Below, in pieces: positions 1 to 12,276 of a stretch of 64,000 nt of DNA (the first letter of the stretch is position 1; each line of letters starts with the position of its first letter). The position numbers and the translations under genes were made by a program. The notes under the pieces were generated by a model. That model did no database searches and was not told the origin of the DNA. It worked only from the letters and a program-made list of their open reading frames with translations. The stretch covers positions 1,116,001-1,180,000 of the forward strand of contig JAUFSD010000008.1 of assembly GCA_033030425.1 (NCBI GenBank), read 5' to 3'. Source of the DNA: Verpa conica. Taxonomy: Eukaryota; Ascomycota; Pezizomycetes; Pezizales; Morchellaceae.

Positions 1-3000
1 ACAGCTCACATATTCTGGGAAAATACACAGTACATTTTTTACCAGAAGGGTATGCTACCACTATAATTATATCTTCCAGGTGGCTGTACTTATCATGTTT
101 TAGGGCTGCACAACTCAACCCGGAAGCTCATTGTTTCTGTATCGGCGATACATCACCATTTGCCACCATCCCTATCAGGATCAACGGAACTCAACCTATC
201 AATATTGAACTTCAAAGAATCGATTTAGAAACAGCTACTGCTGAGATGATCAGTCTTAGCCATAAGGATCTCAAGAAGCTTTTCAAGAAGGCTCCTAGGG
301 AAGACGAACCAGATATCCGCCATCTACCTTACACCGTTAAGCAACCGGGCCTTTATCGTCTCACAAGAGTTACAGACGTATCACAGCTTGGAGTGCGTAT
401 TTACCGATCTGAGGCGCTCGTTGTGTCATGTCCAAAAGCGAGCCTCAAGATCTCAGGCCCACAGAGGAAAGATAAATGTAAAGGCGACATGTCGGATATG
501 GCTCTGCAAGTTGAAGGACTTGCCCCTCTCCAGATTACCTATAGTCGTGAGATTAAAGGCAAGCCGACGGTATTTTCGGTCCAGAGCATTCACCCTGAAG
601 GATTTGAGTCACCTTTGCTTGCTGGGTTTAACAGCGATGGCACACTTGCTGAGCAAGGCGGCCATACAATGTCATGGGCGCAGCGTCGTGAAATCATTGT
701 ACCTCTCAATGAGTCACTAGCTTCTGCAGGTGATTGGGCGTATTCCATTGACAAAGTTGTGGATGGATGTGGAAACACAGTCGACTACAATGCACTTTAT
801 GAAGATGGGGACTATGTTATTCCCAAGAAAAGTAGCCTCTCTCATAGATTACTGGTCCATGATAGACCCCGTATTCGCTTCCTTGGATGTGACCCTCAGA
901 CGCCGATTGACCTACCGAAGGGTGTTTCTGGCGAACTTCCTCTACAGCTTGTATCTGTGCGTGATGATGCACCTTATTCAGTCCGGTTTTCTTTTACGCC
1001 TCACAACAAACTCCAATCAGCGTCAGAGCACTCTCCGGACGCCATTTTTAAAGATTATAGCATGAAGGGTCTGACCCAGTCTGTGTCTATTAAGGAGCCT
1101 GGATTGTACTCTTTGAAGTCCTTCTCCAGCAAATTCTGCCCCGGTGAAGTTATGGAGCCTTCTTCATGTCTTGTTATTACCCCACCTGAACCCAGCATGA
1201 CCATGGAGTCTGATGAAATCCTCGACAAATGTACGAGTTCGTCAATTGGTCTTACGATCGATCTCACGCTCGTTGGATCACCGTCATTTGAGCTTTCCTA
1301 TCGTCTCATTAAGGACGGTGGTGCTCCAGTTGTCAAGACCCTTACTATTGATCGCACAAGGCATCAAGTTCGCTTTACCCCAGAGGATGCAGGCCATTAT
1401 GCATATGAGTTCTTTAGTCTACGTGACAAGAATTATGCCAATATCAAACTCGACCCTAAAGTCAATCGTGTTGAGCAGACTGTTAAGCCGCTTGCCGGTG
1501 CCAGCTTTGTTGATGCAGCTCCTCGCAAGAAGTGCTGTATTGAAGAGCCTGTAGAGTTTCAAGTCAAGATGCAGGGAACGCCACCATTGAACTTGCATTA
1601 CGACCTTATTCACAATGGGAAACGCCATAGAATGACCGATACGAACATTACGACTAGTATTCATACAATAAAGACCCCCCCTTTGACTCAAGGTGGGGAG
1701 TATGCACTTGCTTTGACGACTGTTGAAGACAATAGTGGATGCAAAATTTATTTGGAATCTGAAGCCAAGATTAATGTCCGATGGCAGAGACCAAAGGCCC
1801 AGTTCGCTCCAGTTGAAGGAAAGATGCACGTCAGGGCCTTGGAGGGCAAGCCTGTGGACATTCCAATTAGGTTGACTGGTGAAAGCGTATGTAGCATTCC
1901 TTAACAGTTCAAGTTTTTTTTATGAGGCGTACTAATCTTACCGTGATATAGCCATGGACCGTCAAAATCCGCAACGCCGATAAGGATGATCCAGCAAAGA
2001 CATTCAAGTTCACAGGAACAAACTCTTACTTGACCGTAAGCGACGCGGGAACCTACTTTTTAGAAGAAATTCACGACAACGGATGTCCTGGATCAGTCGC
2101 TGGAACAGATAGTACATTCAAGATCACCTGGATTGATCGACCGAAACTCCGCTTGGCAGAATCTACATCAACATCTAGAAAGGACGACAGTTTCGTTAGA
2201 CAAGATGTCTGCGAAGGAGATGAAGATTCTGTTGAACTTGCATTCACAGGAAGCCCGCCATTTATGGTTGACTATGATCGGTCCTTTAGGGCCGAGGGTA
2301 CTTATGATTCTAGGCGTTCTATAGAACAGACTCAGCAACAGCTCCGTGCTGGCCTTGGTGTTGCGACCGTACGTTTAGAGACGAGCCGTGCTGGACTTTA
2401 TCAGTACAAGTTTATGAGAATTGCAGATGGGCTTTATGATAACCCAAGAGAAAGCTTACTCAAGAATCCATTTATGCTGGAGCAGACCGTACACTCGAGG
2501 CCGACCACGAGCTTTGCTAATCCAAGTAAAGTTTATAAATACTGTTTGGATGCGGGCGCCGGTGACGATATTATCCCAATTCAGCTTCATGGTGTAGCTC
2601 CATTTTCCTTGACCATCAACATCAAGCACTTTAGCACTGGCAAGAGCGATGTAATCAACGTTCCCCATGTCGAAACAAATATCTTTAACTTCCGCATCCC
2701 TAATCACGCTTTAACCCTCGGCAACCATGCTGTCAGCGTTCTCAAGGTCAAAGACGCCCGTGGCTGTGTCCGGAAAACACCAACAGATGCTCCTCACGTC
2801 ATGGTCGCAGTTGCTGATATGCCAACAATTACCCCTCATGACACTCAACGCAAAGACTATTGTGTCGGTGACCGTATTGCATTTTCTCTCGCTGGTGCAC
2901 CTCCGTTCGCTGTTGAATATGAGTGGAACGGCGTCTTGATGAAGGCTCAAAACCAGCCTTCGCAGTTTGTTCGTATTGCCGAGAAACCAGGTAATTTCAC

Positions 3001-3426
3001 GATCACGGGGTTGCAAGATTCGGCCAGCGATTGTAAGGTCAGCGTTGGTCAGACAAGCGTAGTACATGAAGTGCCTAGCGTTAGGATCAGTGGTGGGAAC
3101 ACGGTTGTTAAGGGCATTCCAGAGGGTGACCAAACGGAAATTCACTTTAGCTTTTTTGGTACACCTCCATTTACGTTCACGTAAGTTTTATCGATTCCCA
3201 ATAATCTCTTAAGGTTACTAATCTGACTTACTATAGTTACACACGAAGTGAAATCGCTAAGAAGGGCTCAAAGCCTAAGATATTGGAGAGTCATTCACAG
3301 ACTACAAACAGTTATACTTATAGCATGTTTGCTTCTCAGGAGGGTACTTACGAAGTTATCTCTATCGCCGATAAGTTCTGTCAGTATTCTGCAGGAAAGC
3401 CCTCTGCCTCAGGACGGAAGGACTGA
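1..3426 (+). CDS. POM152: Nucleoporin POM152, C-terminal part (5' end outside window)
   Basis: Partial gene, read as join(1..49,104..1886,1952..3180,3237..3426), about 1,080 residues with stop TGA at 3424-3426. POM152 is the membrane-ring nucleoporin that anchors the nuclear pore complex; its lumenal part is a chain of Ig-like domains. The visible protein is a string of such repeats, each with a 'C.GD' style start and a 'G.Y.L..V.D..C' style end (for example CIGDTSPF near the left edge and EGTYEVISIADKFC near the C-terminus). The N-terminal cytoplasmic and membrane segments, about 200 residues in relatives, would lie left of the window. Introns at 50-103, 1887-1951 and 3181-3236 have GT..AG ends and keep phase. 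The first intron is the least certain, because another AG at 79-80 would give a different frame. The end TSGRKD-like tail is ordinary. Identification rests on repeat pattern and overall size; confident. Confidence 0.86.
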
Positions 3427-4488
3427 TCATACTTAATGGTTAATGGGAAGGGGTAATGAATATGAATCTAAATGGTGAGGGTCCTATTTAGGAGGGGGCT
3501 TGTTAGTTAGGGGTTGTCACGATACTACCACTAGAAAATTGTAATATTAGAACACACTCAAGAGAGGGATGGCGTAAATGGGCTAGCGTTTTTATTTGGA
3601 TTTCATGTTTATTTTTCTGACTTTATGATACTCTTCGTGTTGTGCGCGTGCTTGCATGCTATCTTAGTCGATTATGTATGTGATGTGGTTTTTATATGAA
3701 CTTTCTTGGTACCAAAATCTCCCAGATATGAGAAAGCTATCACTCGCCTAATTTACAACAAATGCCCAGGGGCCTGCCTAATTTTTGCTCCTCAGGGATT
3801 CAACGGTTGGCTTCGTTCCGACCTTGAAAGGCTTTTTTCGGGTTATGGTTGCTTGATCTGGAGTGTAAAAGTATGGTACCGAGTGCTATCAGATGATCCG
3901 CAGGCAAACACGCGATAAGGCAAAAAGCCACAGTGACATGTGTACAACATAGAATTAAAATATGTGTGTTGGGGATGCTGGGTTATTAAACTACTTGCAT
4001 TTCTAGAGTCAGCGCATGTTGGCATCATAATGCACCCTAGTGCGCTGATCCTCACCTTATTAAACTAGCCAATACTGAGCAGCAGAATACCTATTTGCCG
4101 CTATCGGGTGCAGTTTCCGAAGCTAGGGATACTGTAAATATTTGTTTAAAGAGCGAGGCAAGTCAATTAACTCGAATAGATCACATTTTCATTTTCAAGT
4201 TATGATAGCTAAAGAGAGAGACAGCCACAGAGGGCTTGATAGTTAAAGAAAAAATTGCCTACACGCCAGTTACCCAATTCGAAAACTGTTTGTCACCCCA
4301 TGCCACCTCCATGCCTAAACCCGACAACCGAGCCGACTATCTGATTTCGTTACCGTGTTTCGTTACAAAGACAATGCTCATCACTATCCAACCCGCTCAA
4401 TTTCCCATATCCTATCCCTAAGAACAAGAAAAAACAAAGCTGATTTATCTTAACACCCAAACCACGAGATCACATCCTGCCAATTCAC
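3427..4488. other. Intergenic region between convergent POM152 and UBC4
   Basis: About 1.06 kb between the 3' ends of two convergent genes. It must hold both 3' UTRs. Small ORFs here (for example 3706-3918 and 4236-4421) show no recognisable motif and no coding-like composition. A short interrupted inverted repeat (TCAGCGCA near 4011, TGCGCTGA near 4050) is the only structure noted. Confidence 0.6.
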
Positions 4489-5405
<917 letters not shown>

Positions 5406-7167
5406 CCTGGTATATGTAGTTGATAACGGTTAAGAAGGCTCAGGAACAAACTACCGACCAGACAGGGCGGGGTCAGCAAAACAGTTTGATTAACAACGGC
5501 GTAGCCAGGGGGACGAGGCCAAGATAGTAATGACAGCAGTAAGAAGCAGACTCCAGAGGCGGGGGAAATAAAGAAACACGTACCTTGCACTGTGAATACT
5601 ATGGTGGATGTGAGAAAGGGGAGAATGAAGTTGTGAAGTTGTGGTTGTGTCAGTGGTGGTGGGTGGAGGGATAGGAGGGCTGGGCTAAGAGGTGAGTTTT
5701 GTAGCGGGGGGGCACTGGGGGCAAAGAGAAAGAAGAGGGGGGACGGCCACAGAAAGCCTTCGGCGCGAGCAGGGATCGCATAGGCTGGATCTTGACTAAG
5801 CTCGGAATAGAAAGTGAACAGCGCCACATAAGAGTTATCGAGTCTCCGAGACACCATGGGCGCGTTCTGTAGACACCCACAGCATGTACCCCCGACATAT
5901 CGGCCTGGGTATTGGCCTAAGAGAATCAGGGGGTACAGCTACCATTTTATTTTGCTTGCCGTTGGGTATCGCCTGCAGTCTCCTTCCCGCTTCAAAGTAA
6001 ATTGCCCCTTGTCGCTGCAGCAACTACCCCACCACCGTTACCCAGTATTTGTTTTACAAATCCTGAAACAATATTCAATCGAAGCCCAATCCGGGAAAAC
6101 CCTTTTCTCCGCTAAATTCGAGTACATGGTATATTTCTATAGGTGCATATACTTTGCAAATTAGATAAGCATTTTCGTTCTGATGAGTCTTCTAGAATTT
6201 GTACCTTATATATAACCATAATAAATCTGCTTACAATCGTCGTGAAATCAAACCGAAACTTCTACAATTTTAAACTAACAGCCTAATCACCTCTCATATA
6301 TGTATCTAGGTACAGGTTTTGTGTATAGTCTTTCACCAACAATCTTCTACAGGATATTCCAAGTGATAGTATAGTATCTCAGACCACGCTCATAACATTC
6401 TGTTGATTCTTGCCAATTACTAATCATATTAGTCTTGCTATTTTCCTTTCCTGGAGATGCAAAGTATAAATGGGTAGGTTTCTCTAGCTCTACCCATTAT
6501 TCGGCAAGATGCCCGTAGACCCGAAACTACTCTTTAACCAGTATACTGGGAGAATGACCTACAAGAACGCCCCCGTTTACTACAGTCGTTAATGCTCACA
6601 AACCTGGGGGAGCCTGTTGTGTACAGGGTTATCGTAGAGCTTTTCGATACTATACTTCAGACAAGATTACGATTTTGTCAAGAGGAGAAAACAGGTGACT
6701 TAAGGCAAGAATCTAAGGCAATATGCAAAATAGGAGGAGAGCGAGAAGGTGAGAACCCGGAAGAATTTTGATTTAAGTGACTCCAATGATAATAAACCTT
6801 TCTATGGTTGATGTATTCTCTCATGATCCCTTCGTATCACAATCTAGTGTTCTCAATCAGCCCCCAATACTAGGAGACGGGGTGGTTTAAATAATATCAA
6901 ATTGTTCTATCTAAGTCTAGGGCTTCGATAATGCAAAATATCTCAAAGGACTTTGGCCTCGGAATTAATCTAGCAGGAGCAGGGCAATTAGTAAAAGCAA
7001 GTAAAAAGACTTTAGTAATGCTTGGGCATTATAGCCTAAAATCCTAGTATATTATTCACTCCGGAACCTCGCAGAACAGACTGCCTCACCAAGCGATGGT
7101 ATGTACATGTTTCTACACCCTTCTGCGCCCTTCCGCTTAGGGGATGTGTAAAGTGGTTATCTGGTAA
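5406..7167. other. Intergenic region upstream of UBC4 and downstream of GCDH
   Basis: About 1.76 kb. The first 450 bases next to UBC4 are pyrimidine-rich on the UBC4 strand, as expected for its promoter and 5' UTR. ORFs of 62-160 codons in this stretch follow that biased composition and match no family I know. From about 6100 to 7100 I see only AT-rich unique sequence, with no tRNA, inverted repeat or transposon end. Confidence 0.6.
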
Positions 7168-8992
7168 TTAACAGAACGCTTGGATGCCAGTAATTGCTCT
7201 ACCGAGTATCAAACCTAATTTTCACCTGTTAGTTCTCTACCCTCTCTTTTAAGTTTCACATATATCTCTTACTATGGATGTCACTCTGTCCTTCGTAAGT
7301 TTGTGTGACAAATAGGTTAGCGACATGTCTACCAATTGCGTATTCATCTGATACAGCGTTCCCGCCAAATATCTCTTGCAAACTAGTGACTTTGTTAATA
7401 GCTAAGAAAATATAATCGTATACTAGGTTATCTAGGGGTCAGCCTATACTTACTCTCTAGCATTGGCTAAAGCCCTATCACAGTTCTGCCTCTTGATCAT
7501 CGAAATCATTTCCGGTGCAACTAAGCCTCTATCCTTCAGCCTTCCAACCTGCAGCGCAGCCGCTAACCCAAAAGCTGCATCAGTTGATGCATTTGCCAAC
7601 TTCTTCTGAACAAGCTGGTACTTTGCTAGCGAGTTCCCTTTGAACTGCTTTCTCTCAAGAGCATAGGATCTCGCCCTTGCCAGACAGTCTTCTAGTGCAC
7701 CCATAGTGCCCCATGCAATCCCATATCTAGCGTTATTTAAGCAGCTGAATGGGCCTCTGAGACCTTCAATGTCCGGGAACACATTTTCCTCGGGGACCTC
7801 CACACCGTCGAGCATGATCATGCCAGTGATAGAGGCACGGAGACCATTCTTGTCTTTAATGGCGGGGGTGGAAATTGTTCCTGGGCCGGCGGTAGCTCTT
7901 TCAATAAGGAAGCCCCGGATCTTACCGTCGAGTTTAGCCCAGACCATGAGGATGTCGGCAATGGGGGAGTTTGTGATCCAAGTCTTAGAACCCGAGAGGA
8001 GGTAAATGCCCTTTTTTGTGGGGTGACGATAGGCAATAGTTTCCATTCTGGTAGTATTTTTCAGCAACTATCACCCTAAACCTAGGCATGGATAAATAAG
8101 GAAGGGAATGAGAAGCTCTTACGATCCAGGGTCAGACCCGTGATTTGCTATTTACCTCAATATCAGCTTAATTCTCTTTCCGTAATACTACACTGGAAAT
8201 TAAATCCATACGTTCCGTTAGTCCAAAACAACCAATGATCTCTCCCTTTGCCATCCCTGGAAGGAATCGTTCTTTCTGTTCCTCAGTACCAAACTCTTCA
8301 ATACCACCCATGACGAGAGAGCTCTGAACGCTCATCCCACTACGATATCCACTATCGACTCTTTACAAAGACCAGGAAGTTTAGTTTCGTGAATTAAGGC
8401 TATAATTACATGCTGATGGAGTAATAATTTACCTCTCAACCTCACGGGTGATCAACTATATTATTATATAGAGTTAGCCATATCCTTGATTTCTAAGGTA
8501 TATTTTTGAAACCTTTCATACCCCCGAAGCAACATTGCTTACACCAGCACAGCCATAACCCTGAATAGTGGCACCCAAAAATCCAAGCTCTCCCATCTCC
8601 CTCAAAATATTCCTGTCATAATGTTCGTCTCTATATGCCTCTGTATAAATTTTCTCTTGTTAGTACCTAAATTGAAGCTTTCAACTCATTTAACACAATC
8701 CTCTCATTCACCAACTACTATGGTAGGTATGTAGAGCAACTGAACATGTAGAAAAACCCACTCACTAAGTGGGTGACAATGGCTTACGGAGTACTCTAGG
8801 TAACAATTTTTCTTGGCAGTATGAACGTGCACTCTCAGAAATAGCTATCTCGTCTTCACTTAATTGCTCCCTGAGTAGGAGAGGGTCCTCCCAGTCGAAT
8901 GTTGTAGAGTGGGCGAGGCGGCGAGCAACTGGTGTGCTTGAGGCTTTCAATAGTAAAGCGGTAGCGGGGCGCAGGGATTGACGTAGCATCAT
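7168..8992 (-). CDS. Glutaryl-CoA dehydrogenase, mitochondrial (acyl-CoA dehydrogenase family)
   Basis: Eight exons: join(7168..7214,7273..7382,7454..8047,8123..8147,8212..8360,8433..8455,8522..8640,8788..8992), 423 residues. This FAD enzyme of the mitochondrial matrix oxidises and decarboxylates glutaryl-CoA to crotonyl-CoA in lysine and tryptophan breakdown. The N-terminus is rich in Arg, Ser and Ala with no acid residues (a targeting peptide), followed by [17 protein letters not shown]. Family signatures follow in order: [24 protein letters not shown] (FAD/substrate loop), [49 protein letters not shown], and [11 protein letters not shown] containing the catalytic Glu. It ends [16 protein letters not shown]. 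Two exons are only 23 and 25 nt long. All joins keep phase. The specific subfamily call (rather than another acyl-CoA dehydrogenase) rests on the YEG..DIH and [10 protein letters not shown] ending. Confidence 0.92.
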
Positions 8993-9306
8993 GCCTAGAG
9001 ATGTATGTATACTCTTGGTACTGTCGAAGATAAATTGTGGATTTAAACAACAATATGGGTCCTAAGGGGGGGGGGGTCGTGGTGGGCTAAGTAATGGATA
9101 CTAGAGGTCAAGGGTCAAGTATTGACCTCGGGCGTCGGCTAGGCTTGCCAGCAAAAGGTTACCCAGCCTCGGCACTCGGGTAAGGCCGAAAGAGTGTCGT
9201 GGGTGATTATCTATGATTCAACGTTTTAACGAACATGTTTTTATTCTCACTATAAATATACAACTAACGCTACAAGAATATTCATAGCTACTGTAACTAA
9301 TAACTA
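8993..9306. other. Short intergenic spacer between COG6 and GCDH
   Basis: About 314 bp holding the GCDH promoter and the COG6 3' end on the minus strand. It contains a poly-G run of about ten bases near 9066. Nothing else recognised. Confidence 0.6.
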
Positions 9307-11731
9307 TTAAGTTAATAAAACCCTAACTTCATCCACGGTTCTTGGCCATACACTCCTAGCCCCATCAACATTTCCCTCAATCTCTTTCGTCAAAGCACCG
9401 ACCACAGCCTCTTCTACCCTTCGGAAGTCTTCTATAAACCGCTCGGCCGCTTCGTGTGCAACCTCCCCAATGATCTTGGGAGAATTTAGCCCTTTAAGCT
9501 CTGCCTGTGCATCCATTAGTGCTGAGGGAAGGAAGTCATCCAGAGTCTGTGAGACTTGTGTTAAGGATGGTAGGGAGAACGGAAGCAACTGGGTCAGAGA
9601 TGTTTTCTGTCATAGATGGTTAACTCTAAATTGGTCTGTGAGAAGGTGAAGGTGAAGGTGATTAAGTACCGTTGGATTCCAATCCCCTAATGCAACGAGA
9701 AGAGGATGCAGCCCAGATGTATGTACGAAGAAATTATACTCATATTCCACAAGCACTCTAACATACTCCTTGATCTCCTCCTCTAACACACTAACCCTTT
9801 TCGTTGTGAACGAGAACTGTTCTAAAGCTGATTTGGCAGCCAACACGCAATTCAACCCAAATATATCCCTGCGAATTTCGCCTAGATCCTTTCCGAGAGT
9901 ACGACAGCCGTCTAGGTACGGATCAAACGCCTCTTCTAAAATCCTAGAAAATTCATCTTCGCGCTCTTGGGTTGGTGCTAAAGATGCTTCATATGAAATC
10001 ATCAGGTCCTTGAGTTGTTTGAGGCCTTCTAGAAAGAAGCCAGGGGGCGAAATGTCAAGTGGTGCTTGTGGAAGATCAGATTTCACAGCACGAACATGGG
10101 CTTGAAGGGTGCTATGGAATTGACGGAGAGCAGATTGTTCGACACTGTAACTTATTAGTCTAGCCACCCAGGATTGGTAGTGCGAATAGTTACCTCTTCA
10201 TTGTCTCTAGTAGGAAAGAGTCTTCGCCTAATAGTTTTTCAAACGTTAGACGGTAGTAGTTTATTAAATTTGATATCCGATAAGCTAGGGTACTATCTTC
10301 ATGGCCGGCAATGACTTGCTCAATCCTGGACTATTCAAGATCCAACGAACCCCATTAGTATTGTTATTCCTTTTTTTTTTTTAAAAAAAAAGCATCCTTC
10401 TTATAAGTAGTTCTCACCTTTAATGGTTTGCAAACTGTCTCCAAACCCTTATCTACTAGCATCATCAGGCCCCTCCTAGCATCCCAGCCACCAAGAGCCT
10501 CTGAAGTATCCTCTCTATCATCACCAACCCAAGGCTCACTTTTTAACCCCTCTTCGATTCCTCCTAAAATGCTATTTTGGTCTTCGCCTTCTTGAGATAT
10601 GAACAAGACCTCTAAAGCCTCTTGTTCTCCAACAGCAGTAGAATGAAGCCAGGCCAACATATCACCGATATATCGCAAAGGGTCATGAGCATAGAGCTCT
10701 ATTGGCTTTGTGGAAGGGTCGATACCTGGAGTTCCTTGAGGGGCGCCGGTTAATGCAGTGTAGAACGAGTCAAGAAGAATCTTTTGCCGAGCTTCTGCAA
10801 AAAAGTCTAGACAATTTCTAAGTCATAAACAAGTGTCAGGGTAAGACATAGAGGAACAGGGTATCGAAGGACAGTACTGGAAAAGGGTTGGCCGTTCAGC
10901 TAGTACCCGAAGTGCCCTTCTAATACCAGCATTTATCTGAGGGCTCTCAAGCGATAAATGCTTCAACTCCCTCTGAATCCACCGGTACAGCTTCTGAAAA
11001 GCGTCATGTAAGTGTTTGGTCATCAGATCCATAATTTCCATGCTATCTCCACTAGTTAGCCCCCGCTACCCTAACCCTGAAGCAAAGGTCTTGGATCGGT
11101 CCCAGCACACACCCAGCCCGTTGGTTCTCGCTTGCTAGCAAAACTTCACAATCGCTATGTATCCTTTTTGCTCTACCCAGGACCCGGAAGAATCGGTCGT
11201 TCAGGGGCTCGGCTGAGCTAGTCAATATCAAGATGTCTTCCTCGGAGACTACGAAATGTGCTGTGAACGCGCATAGTAACGTCTCTTTGAACTCCACCTC
11301 TTTCTTCTGAGACAATAATTGAGAAGCTTCATCGAGTATTGGGGCTGTTTCCGAAGAAGCAGCAATGATATGGGTTCGCATAGAGGATACTACAGTGTTG
11401 ATTGTGTTTAGTGTAGTTCCAATATGCTTCAATCGCTGTGAGGTTCTGTTTCAGCATATATCCTATATCCTATATCTTCCGGGAAGATAAATTATAAAAA
11501 TAACTGGAGCTATGAAACTTGTGCTACCTCGGTAATTTTAGTAAATTCCTCAACGATATGAGCATTACTTTGGATAACCTTTGCCTGGACATCCACTCGG
11601 AGCTGTCGTCGTGAATCGGGTGAATTATAGGTGAAACGAGCATCTAGCACTTGGAGAGCATTTCTGATCTCAGTATCTGAATAGGATGCAGAGAGGACTG
11701 ATGACAGCCTCTGCTGAGAGAGGGAATCCAT
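9307..11731 (-). CDS. COG6: Conserved oligomeric Golgi complex subunit 6
   Basis: Seven exons: join(9307..9606,9670..10144,10194..10330,10418..10817,10878..11042,11113..11435,11519..11731), 670 residues, the family's usual length. COG6 belongs to lobe B of the COG tether, which captures vesicles for retrograde traffic within the Golgi. Diagnostic stretches are [17 protein letters not shown] and [10 protein letters not shown] near the N-terminus, then [77 protein letters not shown] and a C-terminal alpha-helical part. All joins keep phase. The start ATG at 11729-11731 was chosen because an upstream in-frame extension meets a stop with no ATG; an extra N-terminal exon cannot be excluded. Head-to-head with ATG9, 545 bp apart. 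Confidence 0.93.
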
Positions 11732-12276
11732 GAGGAGTTTGCTGGTTGGTGGAGAGGTTTCATCAGCCCTGAGTCTGTTAGTTTAAAGGCAGCTGTATCT
11801 GAACTGAACATGTTACCCGGCTACGAAGATATCTAGGTTGTTATCGATATCCTAATCCCAGTCCGAGACATGGGGTGTTGTGACCTTTGAGTTGACCTTC
11901 AGAGGCTGAGAACAGCCACGCGATCTGCGGATTGTGCATGAGACCCATTACAGGGTACCCAGCAAGTAGTTAGGTATTAGAACGGAAGTGAGTCGGTGCA
12001 CACGAGAGAGCTCTGGAGCAAGTCGAGTGACTCTCATCGGGCTGTCAAATAACACCAACAGTCATCTACTCACTAGCCATCACCTCACCTCATCTCCCAT
12101 ATACCGTCTTCTTTTCATCAAACACTCCCCTTTCATCACTACAGCTATATTTCCGTGGTTCCAAGTTTCAAAAACGAGTGTGGTGTTCCCCGCTTTTTGT
12201 TTCCCTCACAGCTTCCACAGCTCCATCGATCTATCTAAAGAGGCTTTAACGCTTGGGTTAGTGGGGTTTCGGCGCG
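11732..12276. promoter_or_regulatory. Shared divergent promoter region of COG6 and ATG9
   Basis: The 545 bp between two divergent start codons must contain both promoters and 5' UTRs. On the ATG9 side it is CT-rich (roughly 12060-12210), typical of filamentous fungal promoters. No clear TATA box was found and individual factor sites cannot be assigned by eye. Confidence 0.6.
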